A stretch of 64,000 bases of DNA from Gambelia wislizenii (taxonomy: Eukaryota > Chordata > Lepidosauria > Squamata > Crotaphytidae): the NCBI GenBank assembly GCA_030847615.1, contig JAUMIR010000001.1, positions 254,203,187 through 254,267,186 on the forward strand, written 5' to 3'. Made by a program: the position numbers and the translations under genes. The notes below the pieces were generated by a model, which did no database searches, was not told the DNA's origin, and saw nothing but the letters and a program-made list of their open reading frames with translations. Shown here in pieces: positions 36,001-48,000 of this stretch. Position 1 is the first letter of the stretch, and each line of letters opens with the position of its first letter.

Positions 36001-39000
36001 ATGATTCCCATGCTTGTTCTAACCTAGACCAATAAACCCTCTTTTCCCTCTGTCCAGAAATATCCCCCAGAAATGACCCCCAGTGCTTCTCATTTTAGTT
36101 CTGATCCCACCCATGGTTGGAATATGAGCCTCACTAGGTTCCAACCAAGGTAATGCAGATCTTAACAAGAAAGGATTCCCCAATTCCAAACTGGGGGTGG
36201 GTAGGGGAATTGAAAGAAGGTACATTTAATATATAGCCCACAGTTTGACAAAGTACTGGGTTGGAGAAAGACTGCAAGGCACGTGGAAGCGTCAAGCATT
36301 TAGATATATACACTTTCTCTTATCCAATTTGCCAGAGGCACTACTACTGAATAGCACAGGGATAGCACCCCCCTCCCCAACTACTCTTAGTTCTATTTAA
36401 AAATTATTTGACTTCCCAACTATTCAGCTCACATTTTAAAGCTCTTCCTGCCATGGTGAGAATCTTTTTTATTTTTCATGAAAATAAAATATTTAATAGC
36501 AAAACCTAGGACAACTTGTGCTAGAAAATAAAGTCATGAAATTTTTGGGACAACCATTTAGATTTCCCTCTGAACATACCCTGTGAAGGGCATATGTAGT
36601 TTTCCACTAAAATGAGAGATGCTACACTCTGGGTGTGATCACCTTATCTCACTGCACATTGCATGGACTTGCATGCAACTTACCATCTTCATACATTTTT
36701 TTTCTGGTCACACTTTTGTCAAGTGACCCATCCAAGAAGCCCTTTCCAATTTCAGCCCAGATCTGTAATAAACACAAATCACGTTAACCATCCGATTTAT
36801 GAAGTCTTATCTAATGTCAGTCTTCCTAGAACATAAAAATTATGAATGTGGCTCAACAGGAAGGATACAAAATAGGAAAATGACCCTCATGGACTAAACT
36901 AATGGCATTCATCAAAAAAGTATGTTTGCTCTCATCACCTCCTAAAAATAGTACTCTACAGTGAACTTGCCACGGGTCAGCGCAAGAAGGGCGCTCCAAA
37001 AAAGCGATAAAAGGACTCCCTGAAGCAACATCTCAGGCTCGGCCAAACTGATCACCAACAATGGTCCACCCTGGCCTCACTTCGGGAGGCATGGAGACAC
37101 ACTATCCACAATGCTGCAGCCTTATTTGAGAACGCATGCCAAACAAGTCTTGAAGAGAAATGACAACGCAGAATCACAACTCAGAAACATCACCCAAGGA
37201 GACCTTCTGCTGTGCTTTTTGCAACTGGACTTGTTTATCTCGGATTGGCCTTTTTAGTTATCAGCGCACTTGCAGAAAGTGCGGGATGAGTCCTTCCTGA
37301 ATCTTCGTTTGCGAAGAAAAGCCAGAGAGAGAGATGTTTGCTCTGATGCTACTTTAATTGGATTTAAAGGACTTAGACCACTATTGTATGACATTGAATG
37401 TAAGGTAACAGCTGTGCTTCTCCCTTCCATAGGCGTACCGCGTCGTGGTTCTTACGGAATCGGATTACTTCCTGGTCATCTTCAAACCTGCTGCCCATAG
37501 CAGCTTGTGTCACAGCCTTCATTGAAAATCCTAGCATGTGCTGACAGAGAGGTACATGCTGAGACTCTGGGAAAGACAGCCATTTTGCTAGCAACTCCTC
37601 TGACAGCTGGGGGGAAAAAAAAGAGGGGGGGAAGCTGTGTTAATCCTAACCTTATTTCAATTACTCTGAGAGAATTAACAGAATATAACAAGCTGCACAA
37701 AATGCACCCCAGGTCAATTTTGCAGTCCCCCAAGAGTTTCCATGCGTTCATCCAACTGGAGAGAAGGATGACTTTTTTTTGCTCCAAATTAGCCAACAGA
37801 GTCCCAGATGTCTTCTCCGCTCACCTTAGCCTGTACAGACCTTCCTTTAGCCTATACACGTCTTTTTTTTTTCAAAACAAAGTGATTACAGTAGGAAGTC
37901 ATGGTCTGAAAAAAGGACTATACAAACTTTAAGAAAGTGAGAATGGGCAAAAATACCTCAGAATGTGACAAAATGCTCTTGGCTATTTGGGGGCAAAAAT
38001 AATCCCTGCCCCCAAGTTTTGGAGGGGTGACCAGGGATGTAGCCCCGGGCATCCCACAGAGCTCCAATGTGGCTCCTCAATCCCTGGCAGCTGGCAGCAT
38101 TATCAGTTATAACTGGTTATAACTCATAACCAATTCTAAATGACATTAGTGATTACACAAGACACCCCAAAAATATTATTTTTAAAATAAGGACACAGCA
38201 TCCAGCTGCATTGTTAGGTATACCTCATTACCTCTCTTTTACAGACACCGCAAAAGGACTGGTCCTCCCTGGAAAAACACCTCCATACCAGAGCTGGGGT
38301 AAGGGCCCGAACCCTGTTGAGGCATTTTGCCATCCTAACTTTGTGTTATTTCAGTGACTGTACTTTTTATGAGCTTGCATAAGGAGGAATGTAGTGACCC
38401 TTTATGCAAGTAGTTCATCAATTAAACATTGGCTGGTTTACAGGCACAATTCTGTCCTATGCACAAACCAGGACACCAACCAGAACAGGCCAGAATGGCC
38501 AATAGCAGAAATGAACTCACTGCTGGACAGGACTTGGGCTTCAGAATAGAACTTCCAGACACCCCCTCCCCAGTGCCTTCAGTTGGCAGCTGTAGTTCAA
38601 AACAGTAGCTTTCCCAGTTTCTGTCCCATACTATGTAACAAAACAGAGTTTTCAGATGAAGCTGTTAACCTTTTGGATGACAGGGAAGTTACTCTGTAGT
38701 GATTTGGTTACTCCATTTTCATACAGCTTCTTCCTCAAGCAGCTCTCACCCACGTCTCCTAGACCAGACTGGTATCTCAACAAGGACTTCAGCATTGTTT
38801 CGAAGGGATCCGCTGGAAAAAAGAAAGAACCAGAAGACAAATCTTCATATACACCACTCAACAATTTCTAGGATTCCTAAAGTGTAGGTCTGTCAAAATA
38901 TTTAACAAGTTCTGGTCACTGTGTGGGTGGGTAATTCTGTATCATTCCTTCATTTGCAAACATCTCTCCTTCTCCGTTGTCCAGAAACCATAAAATAATA

Positions 39001-42000
39001 TTTAATCAAGAACCTCACACACATTTACAGTTTGCCCCTTTGCTCTGCAGAAGAAAAGCAAAGGAATGGAACTTTTAATCCTCAAAGTGTTACACAAATA
39101 CCTTGTGAGTTAGGTAAGGCTGTAACCCAAGATCATGCAATCAGCTTCATGGCCACGTGAGGATATGAACCCGAGATTCCACAGGCCTAAACCACATCAT
39201 GGCATGATGGAACTAGGGATGATCCACCTCTCCTGTAAGACTGGACTACCATACAGTTCTAGACCTATCCTACTCCATGTAACTTCCATGACATCCAGGC
39301 CACAACATATGCCAACTGGATCACTAAAGTTCCCTTCTTCAAAAAGTACATTTTTTGCTCACGTTGGACCAATCAGAAGACCAAAAAGCAGTTCTCAACC
39401 ATTATTAGAACTGCAACAGGACCCCTTTGTTATGCAGGTCACTTTCCTGGCTCTCAAAATCCTCAGCTCAGCACTGTCAAATGATCCATACTCCACACCA
39501 TCTGCTGCTCAATTCAATTAGCAAAAGTGCAGCTGGCTTATAAATCCTTCCACATCACTTCCACAGAGAACACTGGTGCACAGCCTTTAATTCACTGAGA
39601 ACTTTTTCTCTGTTAAAGGCAGCATTTCCTTGGGGCAAATAATCAGTGGTATAGTGGATCATGATAATCCCCCTTGGCACATCCCCAAGGGGAGTCCAGA
39701 AATGCTCTGTTGATCCATTACAGTAGGACCCCTGTATCCATTGGGGATTGGTTCTTGGGAGCCTGTGGATACTGAAAACCGTGGATAATAGAGAACACCA
39801 TTAAAAATAATGGGACTTTCAGTTTAAAATATCATAGAGTTGCCTTGGAGGACCTAGAAATGGCTAGAGGACACATTTTCTAGGAAGACTCTATGGTAGG
39901 TGTCCTGTTCTGTGTCCCGTGGATAACTGAATCAGTGGATAATGAATTAGTGGATACGGGTGTCCTACTGTATTGACAAACCAATTCTAGCCACCTTTCA
40001 TTACCATCAGCGGTGGGTTGTGGGTTTTTTGGGTGTGTGTGAGTGAGTCTTAACTGGCCTCTTAAGACCAAGCTGCTTTTGAAAACACTTTGCATTATAA
40101 CAGGAATGCACTCTGAACAACATGCTGTTACTTGGAAAATCATTTTCCCCCCTCCCAGCGGTTGTGAAGCTGTCAGAGGTGACAGAATGCCACATTGGTA
40201 CTTACTGTGAATGTGCATTCTGGGGTTGTTAGAGAGGAGGAATCCGAGAATCGTCACCAATGGGTTAACTCCTCCACCACCCAGAGAAAGAGGCAGGAAG
40301 AAACACATTTTTAGCTTTTTGAATTCAGACAGGTGAGGGCTTGGGCCTTTGGCCAGTTCTCTGACTAGCCTAGCACAGTAAAAAAGGAGTAATGACCCAC
40401 GGGCAGTCCACTGGGTGGGGCGGATTCCTCCTCTCTACCAACCCCAGAATGCACATTCACAGTAAGTACCAATGTGGCATTCTCTGGGTTGGTGAGAGGA
40501 GGAATCTGAGAATCCTCACCAATGGGACATGCCAGAGCTCCAAGAAGAAAAAACTGGGAGGGAAGACTGCCCAGGTAATTAGGTGTGAATCACCTCCTGT
40601 AGAACCCTTCCTCCAAAGACTGTATCTGCGGCCTTGCATTTGTCTAGCTTGTAATGCCTGATGAAGGTTGATGGTGTGGACCATGTAGCCGCACGGCAGA
40701 CCTCCAGGATCAGCATGTTGGAAGAAAAAAAGGCCGAGGTCGCTGTGGCCCTCGTTGAATGTGCCCACATGTTAGTCAGTCTGGGGATTTTGGTCGAGTC
40801 GTATGCTGTTAGGATACATGCTCTGATCCAGCTGGCAATGGTTTGTCTAGAAATCTTCAGGCCCATTGTTGATGGATTGAAAGATATGAAAAGGGAATCG
40901 CAACACCGGAAAGAGCTGGTTCTCTTTTTGTAGATCTTCAGAGCCCTTCTTGCATCCAATTTGTGCCATTCCTTCTCCCTAGGATGGGATGGATTCAGGC
41001 AGGATGAAGGAAGGACGAGGCCCTGGGAAAGGTGAAAAGGGGAGATCACCTTGGGAAGAAATGAAGGGTCCATTCTGAGAATAACGTGATCATCGTTGAA
41101 GACACAGAGGTGTTCTCTGACAGAGCTGAAAGCTGTGAAACCCTACGCGCCGAGGTGATCGCTATTAGGAAAGCTACCTTCAGTGACAGGAATCTCAGGG
41201 AAACCTTCCTACGAGGCTTGAATGGAGCCTTCGTCAACTGACGTAACACCAGTGGGAAGCTCCAAGAAGGGAAACAGTGTCTGGTGGGAGGTGCCTGAGA
41301 TGAGGCTCCTCGCAGGAACCTTCTTACCTGAGAGTGGGAGGCCAAAGACTGTCCCCTCACTAACGGGATCACTGAAGACAGGGCTGCTGCCTGCCTCTTC
41401 AAGGTGTTTGGTCTGAGGTCGAGGTCCAAGCCCTTTTGGAGGAAAGCTAGGACATGTTTTATAGAAACGTCTTCAGGGTTGATGCACATTGAAGCGCACC
41501 ATTTTAAGGAGGCCTTCCAGGTGGCTTCATATATCCTAGTCGTTGATTGGCGTCATGACGACAAGATTGTGGATATTACTGCTTCGTCGTATCCACACAT
41601 CCTGAGCGCTCTGTGTTCAGTCTCCACGTGGCTAGGTTTAACCAAGGGATATCTGGATGACGCAGGGGAGCTTGGGTTAAGAGATTGGGCCTCTGAGGAA
41701 GCTGCCAGGGCTGCCCCTGGTCCAGGTCCATCAGGTCCGAGAACCAGGGCCTTCTCGGCCAATAAGGAGCTATTAGCACCGTTTGCGCCGTCTCCTCCCA
41801 TACCTTCCTAATTACCTTTGCTACCAGAGGGAAGGGAGGGAAGAAGTGCAGGAGGCCCTTCGGCCATGAAGTTTGGAGAGCATCCATCCCCTCTGCTTGG
41901 GGATGATGGAATCTGGTGAAGAATATGTCAGATTTTGCATTTCTTAGGGATGCGAACATGTCCACTTCCACCTGACCGAACTTGGAGATCAGCTGGTTGA

Positions 42001-45000
42001 AGACTTATTGGTGAAGAGACCACTCTCCTGGGAGAATCTCGTGTCTGCTGAGGAAGTCCGCTTGCAGGTTGGATGTGCCCTGGATGTGCTGGGCTGAGAT
42101 AGAGGCCACAGTCTCCTCTGCCCACTGGAAAAGAAGGTCCGCTTTCTCCTGTAGGGTCTTCGATTTCGTGCCCCCTTGTTTGGAGATGTAGGAGCACGTC
42201 ATGGTGTTGTCTGTGAGGACGTCATGGTGTTGTCTGTGAGGACATGCTAAGAGGAAAGACGTGTTTTCCTCTTAGGAGGTCCTGGAAGTGTTTGAGGGCC
42301 AGACGTGCTGCCCTTAATTCCAGCCAGTTTATGCTGTGAGTCCCCTCTTCTGGGCTCCATCTTCCTTGGGCTAGGTTGCCCTGGCAGTGTGCCCCCCAGC
42401 CCAACAAGCTGGCATCAGTTACTACTGTGATCTGGTATGAGATCGTCCATGGGGACCCCCTGGCCAGAGTCCTGAGTCATGTCCACCAAAGAATGGACGA
42501 TCTGACCTTTGGTGGTAGGCAGAGCAGGAGTGGCTTCCTTCACGCTATTTGTGGTTGGTAGAGATTCAGAAAGGCCTGAAGGGGGCGTGAGTGGAATCTG
42601 GCCCAAGGGATGTTTAAGATCGCTGAGATCATGAGACCTAGGAAGCGGGAGAGATATATAAGGGGAACCTTGGTCTTTGACAGGACCAAGATGGCTTCTC
42701 TCTTGATCAACTGTTGATGCTCCTCGTACAGCAATATCTTCCCTGACATGGAATCTATCACTGTCCCTAAGTGGGTGATGGTCTGAGAAGGCTCCAGAGA
42801 ACTCTTCTCAAAGTTGATCAGAAATCCGTGCTCTTGCAGGCAGTGAATCGTGGTCGCTAGGTCCTCCCTGGCTTTTTGCCTGGAAAGGGCCCTCAGAAGG
42901 ATGTCGTCTAGGTATGGATAAAGGTGGATGTCCCGCTGCCTGAGATGGGCCACCACCACTACCAGTACCTTCGTGAACACCCATGGGGCCGAGGCGAGCC
43001 CAAAGGGTAGCACCCTGAATTGGAAATGTGGATGGTCCACTGCGAATCTAAGGAAGCATCTGCTGCCCTGCTAGATCAGGATATGGAGACAGGCTTCCAA
43101 TAAGTCCAGGGAGACTAGAAAGTCTTTGCACTGAAGGGCCTCCCTGATGGACGTCAGGGTCTCCATCCGAAAACGCTTGTATGTGAGACTCTCGTTGGTG
43201 TGCTTCAAGTCGAGGATTGAGCAAGCGTCTCCGCCTTTCTTTGGAACTGTGAAGAATATGGAGTAAACGCTGCAGAATCTCTGCGAGAGAGGTACTGGCT
43301 CTATCGCTCTGGCCTGGAGTAGGTGATCTATCACCTTTTGCTGTAGTCTCCTCTTTGAGGGGTCTCTTGAAAAACTTGAAGGGATGAACTGACTGGTTGG
43401 AATGGAGTCGAACTGTAAGTGGTAACCTCAAGAGATAGTGTGTAGCACCCACTTGTCTGAGGTTGACTCCTCCCACGTTTGATGAAAAAGTTGGAGGTGA
43501 CCGCCTACGGGTGTAGTCCGTGAGTCAGAACTGCTGCCGAGCTCCTCCCCTCTGGGAGTTGGAGCCCCCTCTGCAGTTCGACTGAGACTGGGCAGATCCG
43601 GATTGCTTAGAGGCGAAGGAATTTCTGGACCAAGATAGACAAAAGGGACGAAAATCCCTCTGTCTGGGGAACCCCTTGGAGAGCCTGAAGGGAGAATTGG
43701 ATAGGAAAAATCTTCTAGGGGACTTCTTATCTGATCTCTTGGACAGAGATGGCATGGCCATTTTCTTGTGCTTGGTTTCCATAAGGATGTCTTTAAGTGC
43801 CTCTTCTCCAAAGAGAGAGGTACCTTTAAATGGTTTGTGGAGAGGTTCGCCCTGGCATGAACATCCACATCCCAGTGACGAAGCCAGTTTGACCTCCTAG
43901 CCACTGCAGCCAATGCCATGGTTTTAGATGTGAAGGTAGCTATGTCCAGTGTGGCATCCGCCACAAACTGTAATGCCACATATACCTTCGATAGCTCTCT
44001 TTGCAATGCTTTGCGGTCTAGAGAGCGCCCCTGCACAATGTCCTCAATCCATAGTAAGGATGCTCTAGCACAGAGGGAGGCAGCAGCCGAGGCTCTGAAG
44101 GCAAGAGCTGCTGCCTCGTGATTCTTTTTTTAATGAATTCTCTATTCTCTTTTCCTCAGGGTCCTTGAGGAACCCCTCACCTTCCCACAGTGCTACAGAT
44201 CCCGAAACTAGAGATGCCATCGGCCCGTCAACAGCCGGGACCCTTAGCTTATCCATGAAGGACTTGGGAGGCGTATAAAGTTTTTGGGCTAGCAGGGTGC
44301 CTTTCCCCCCCCTGAATGTGTCTCTCCCATTCAGACTTGATATGAAGAAACCTGAAACTTCTGTCCCTTGAGCCTTAGGAAGCTTTAGGACAGTGGCGGC
44401 CTTTTCTTTGAAGTCAGATTTATCCCGGTTGTCCTGAGTCTGGTTCATGGACAATCCCATGATAGAGGAGACCCCTGCCAGCAGTGAGGAGAGGTCCTCT
44501 AGGTGGAAGAGGCATTCCGAGCCTCCTGCTGGGGGGGTGTCCTCATCTGACCATTCTCCCTCCTCCCTGTCCTCAATGGGGATTGGGGTATCCTCCTCTG
44601 ACCCCACCTCCTCGTTAAACACCAATCCGCCCTCTGAGTCTTCCCCAGACTCGGCAGAGGAGAGAGGAGAGGGAGGGGTTTTTCTCTTGGTAGATTTTAG
44701 CCTTTTGAAGCCACTAGGCCCTGGCTTTGGTGTCCTGGCCTTAGTCCTTGGACCATCCTTCTTGTCTTGAAAGAGCTGGACCACCTGTGCAAGCAGGGCC
44801 ATCACTGAGGGTTTTTGGGACAGAGAGTGCTCTTTGCCCGAGCTGTCCCCTGAGCAGGATTGGAGGGGGGCGGCTAGATGGGCCTGGGAGGCTTGAAGAA
44901 GAGATCCCCTTAAAGCGCACCCTTTTTGATTCCCCTTTGCCTCTCAGCTGGGACCTCCTTTCCCCCACCTCCAAGGCCTGGGAGTAGGCTTCCATCATGA

Positions 45001-48000
45001 AGTGAATTGTGTGTTGGGTGGCCGCCGCATGTACTCAGTCAGAGGGCCTGCTCCATGGTTCTGCAGTGTCTCCCTGGTCACCCCATGGCGGCCGCCATTG
45101 CGCCCTGCCGTGTGGTCACCCAAAACATTGCCCCTTGCATGGGTGGGCCTAGAGCTCTCTGTGCCACCCCTCCGGGAAACGAAGGTTTCCTCTGGGGTAA
45201 AGGAGGGAAGGGAACCCATCCCCGGGACCCAAGCACCCTGATGTTTCCCCATTCATACCCCGGGAATGTAAAATGGCGTTGGTCACTTCCCTGCACCGGC
45301 GAAGGGCCTCCCATGCTCCCTCTCCCATCTGAAACTCCTCCGTATCGTCGGTTGTTCCACTGGACATTTGGGACTTCTGCTTTATCCTCGCCTGCTGGGA
45401 TCATTCCAGCGGCTGGGGAGCGTCCTCGATGGATCCTGGATCCTCCAGTGCCTCACTCGTCTGCTGGGCCGTAGCCAGCAACACGGGGTCTCCGAGTGGC
45501 TCCGCTTCACCCTGCGCCTGCAGGACTGGGTCTGGCGGTGAGGGAAGCCTGCTCAGCCTCCGCCGACTGTTTGTCATGGTGGGGCTGTTTGATCTCCCTC
45601 TTAGGATCGCTGGGCACCATAGCCAAGATCAGAGGGCAGTGAGGTAAGAGAGAAAAGAAGAAGGGAAAAAAATGAGATCGAGGGTGTTTTTTTTTTAAGA
45701 AAGGGGAAAAGCAAAGAATAAAAGAACCAATGAGAGGGCAGGCTCGAAGGAAGCTGAGGGAGGGGAATGAGCAGTAGAAAATAAGAGTAAGTAAGAATAA
45801 GCAGGAGAAAAAACAAAGCGCTCATCTCTGGTTATAGGCAGGAAGAAAAAACTGGCTACGTGAGGGCTGGTAGGGGGGAGAGGCCAACGGCCCAAGCCCT
45901 CACTGTCTAAATTCAAAAAGCTAAAAATGTGTTTCTTCCTGCCTCTTTCTCTGGGTGGTGGAGGAGTTAACCCACTGGTGGCGATTCTTGGATTCCTCGT
46001 CTCACCAAACCAGAGAAAGGCAGTTGGTTGATGATCTTATCATTCCTGTTCATTAAAACATCCTGGTGCTTTGACCCTGGGATCCCTGGTTCCACTACAC
46101 CATGGGGGAGGGGGGAGACTGACAGGGGATGCATGCTAGTAGTGGGAGAGATTTGAACCAGCAGAGGGCCAATAGTCCCACATGGGTTCTCCAAAAATGC
46201 ATCTACGCACCATGTAGAGCACCTTCACACCCTACAACTGTTGTGGGAACCACCCCAACCAACTGCAGATGTCAAATGCTTGTGCATACAGAGCTCAGAA
46301 ACCTGGCTGCACTGGGGTACCAAAATTCTTGTGACACAAGCATTCCAAAAAAACACATCCCCCTGTGTGGAGGTTTCTGCTAGAAAGGCCAGTGATTTCC
46401 ACAGTATCTTTATTGTAGCGCACGTGTGGAGCTGTTTTTAATCAACTTCCTATATGATGTGAGGCCAAATAATACTGACTGTAATATAAAACACAACAAA
46501 AACATAGTGCAGACTAAATACTGTGTGAATCATGAGCTATGTGCCTTCAAATGTCCAAGCCTTCCTCCTTCTCCATTATTATAGTTTTCTGTGGCACTGT
46601 ACAAGATGCCATACGAGCTGTAACTCATTAATTTTTCCCCTAGTATCCCTGTCAGAGACATTAAGTGATCATGCTGGCTGACCAGGGCTTGAAATACAAG
46701 CCATTCAGACCACTTAATACCAATTTTGTGCCTCCTACTAGCACAAAATAGTTGGCCCTCCACATTGATGGGTTTAACTTTTACAGATTTGATTATTCAT
46801 GGATTATTTGCTGCTTCCTCCACTGCTGCCTAGTGCCATTTTTAATAGGGACTGCAAGCCTCGTAAGACTGAGAGACATTACAAAGGTGTGGCAAGGCTT
46901 GTAAGCCCCTATTAAAAACAGCATAGGGCAGCAGTGAAGGTGGTGGCAAGTCCCGCCAGCTGCCAACTTCTGCCTTGGGAAGAAACTCTGCCACCTTAAA
47001 GGCACCCGCAGTGGACTGAATCCACAGGTTCTAATTTTTATGTATGTTCAATTAGGTTTAGGGGCAGCCTAGAGATACAGTTGGCCCTCTGTATCCACAG
47101 ATTCTGAATCCATGGCTTCAACCAACCATGGCTTCAATATATCCGGGGGGGGGGGACTCCCAAAAGCAAATGTTGCAGTTTGTCATTTTATATAAGGGAC
47201 ACCATTTTACTATGCCACTGTATATAACAGGAATTGAGCATCCATGGATTTTTTGTATCCGTGGGTGGGTCATGGAACCAAACCCCAGTGGATACCAAGG
47301 GTTCACTGTATTTGTGGTTTTTCCACTTTCATGGTGATCCTATGCCCCTAACCCCAGTGAATGTGGAGGGCCAACTGCAATGCAACCCTCCCAGCTACGG
47401 CTGAAATCCACTTTGTTTAAATCCCACTGAACAGAAGATTTAGTTCAGAGTAGAAATAATACTTATTATTATTATTATTATTTCTTACCCGCCTCTCCCC
47501 ATCGATTGAGGTGGGGAACAACACATCCACACAAAAAATTAATAAAAATTAAAATACATCTTGGTTAAAAATACAGTTGCCCCTCCACATTCGCAAACTT
47601 AGCATTCGCGGTTTTGAATATTTGCGGTTTTGGGGGGGCCCCACCCTCCCAAAAGCAGTGAAATGGGGCCTCCGGAAGCTCCGTGTAGGCCTTGGTCGGG
47701 AGGGGGGAGGGCCAGGGAGGCGACCACAGGGCCTCAGGAGATGCTCCGGAGGCCCCATGTGGGCCTTGGGGGAGGAGGTGGGAGGGCCAGGGAGGCCTCC
47801 ACGGGGCCTCTGGAGATGCTCCGGAGGCTCCGTGTAGGCCTTGGGGGGGGGAGGGCCGGGGAGGCCTCAACAGGGCCTCCGGAGACTCTCTGGAGGCCCC
47901 GTGAAGGCCTTGGGCGGGAGGGGGGAGGGCCGGAGAGGCGACCACGGGGCCTCTGGAAACACTCCAGAGGCCCCGTGTAGGTCTTGGGGGGAGGGGGGAG

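Larger units (their letters stand above)
40184..46017 (-). mobile_element. DIRS1-type tyrosine-recombinase retrotransposon, near full length
   Basis: 5.8 kb. Minus-strand order: gag (44998-43428), RT (43476-42540), RNase H (42410-42005), tyrosine recombinase (41489-40579). The left end (40215-40355) matches the reverse complement of the right end (45880-46017) over about 135 nt, giving inverted terminal repeats. An internal complementary region at 40421-40527 pairs with both ends. No SGNH hydrolase, no integrase. This architecture is diagnostic of DIRS1-like elements. No target duplication, as expected for recombinase integration. It lies in the 25-kb CYP20A1 intron, in the sense orientation. 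Confidence 0.92.

Noticed and set aside
44447..45474. Plus-strand frames of 80-155 codons in 44.4-45.5 kb
   Set aside because: They are antisense to the DIRS Gag region, which shows recognisable motifs on the minus strand.
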